A stretch of 6,140 bases of DNA, from positions 1 to 6,140 of the forward strand of contig JAOZVK010000360.1 of assembly GCA_029938185.1 (NCBI GenBank), in the 5' to 3' direction. A model generated the notes under the pieces. It ran no database searches, was not told where the DNA came from, and saw only the letters and a program-made list of their open reading frames with translations. The position numbers and the translations under genes are program-made. Within the stretch, counting starts at the first letter, position 1; each line of letters opens with the position of its first letter. The DNA is from Bacteroidales bacterium. Its GTDB lineage: Bacteria; Bacteroidota; Bacteroidia; Bacteroidales; JAOZVK01. This document shows, piece after piece, positions 6,128 to 6,140 of this stretch.

Positions 6128-6137
6128 TTGCTTACGC
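6128..6137 (-). repeat. GCGTAAGCAA core at the right edge
   Basis: The minus strand reads GCGTAAGCAA, identical to 799-808. The window ends three bases further on, so a longer repeat cannot be judged. Confidence 0.4.
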
Positions 6138-6140
6138 TTG

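Overview
This window is an AT-rich stretch that looks like a chromosomal segment of a Bacteroidota (Bacteroidetes) bacterium, probably a Bacteroidales/Marinilabiliales-like or flavobacterial lineage. The reasons are the very low GC content, the lack of Shine-Dalgarno sequences before convincing starts, signal peptides ending in the 'A-x-A/S before Gln' style common in that phylum, a secreted M64 peptidase of the Bacteroides type, a candidate TAnnTTTG promoter box, and heptanucleotide intergenic repeats. Assignment below phylum level is a guess.

All genes lie on the minus strand, so they are transcribed right to left. From the right: 5364-6041 encodes a small secreted, probably outer-membrane beta-barrel protein of unknown role. 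3837-5303 encodes aminoacyl-histidine dipeptidase PepD (M20C). 2512-3699 encodes a YgeY-type M20 metallohydrolase. 964-2256 encodes a secreted M64 zinc peptidase. 1-739 holds the decayed remains of a SIR2-like (NAD-utilising fold) protein gene. It carries an in-frame stop, a frameshift, a Trp-to-stop change and, inside the conserved C-terminal part of the domain, a 156-bp fully palindromic MITE-like element flanked by a 3-bp TAA duplication. The reading frame resumes on the far side of the element and runs off the left edge of the window.

The intact genes suggest peptide catabolism: a secreted endopeptidase and two cytoplasmic M20 metal-dependent hydrolases that act on small peptides or amides. 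Each gene is separated from the next by 60-255 bp containing repeats, so a single operon is possible but not shown.

The least ordinary signal is in the spacers. Four copies (2297-2330, 3827-3857, 5310-5340, 6054-6080) of a short repeat combine a small hairpin (AGGTC-GAA-GACCT or a variant) with an A-rich linker and a GTAAGC-like core. Three copies share orientation and sit 7-40 bp upstream of start codons. The fourth is inverted and supplies the last codons of pepD. The core alone recurs upstream of the SIR2 pseudogene and at the right edge. Two heptamer tracts (936-963, 6093-6127) add further repeat structure. No RNA gene, CRISPR array or complete insertion sequence was seen.
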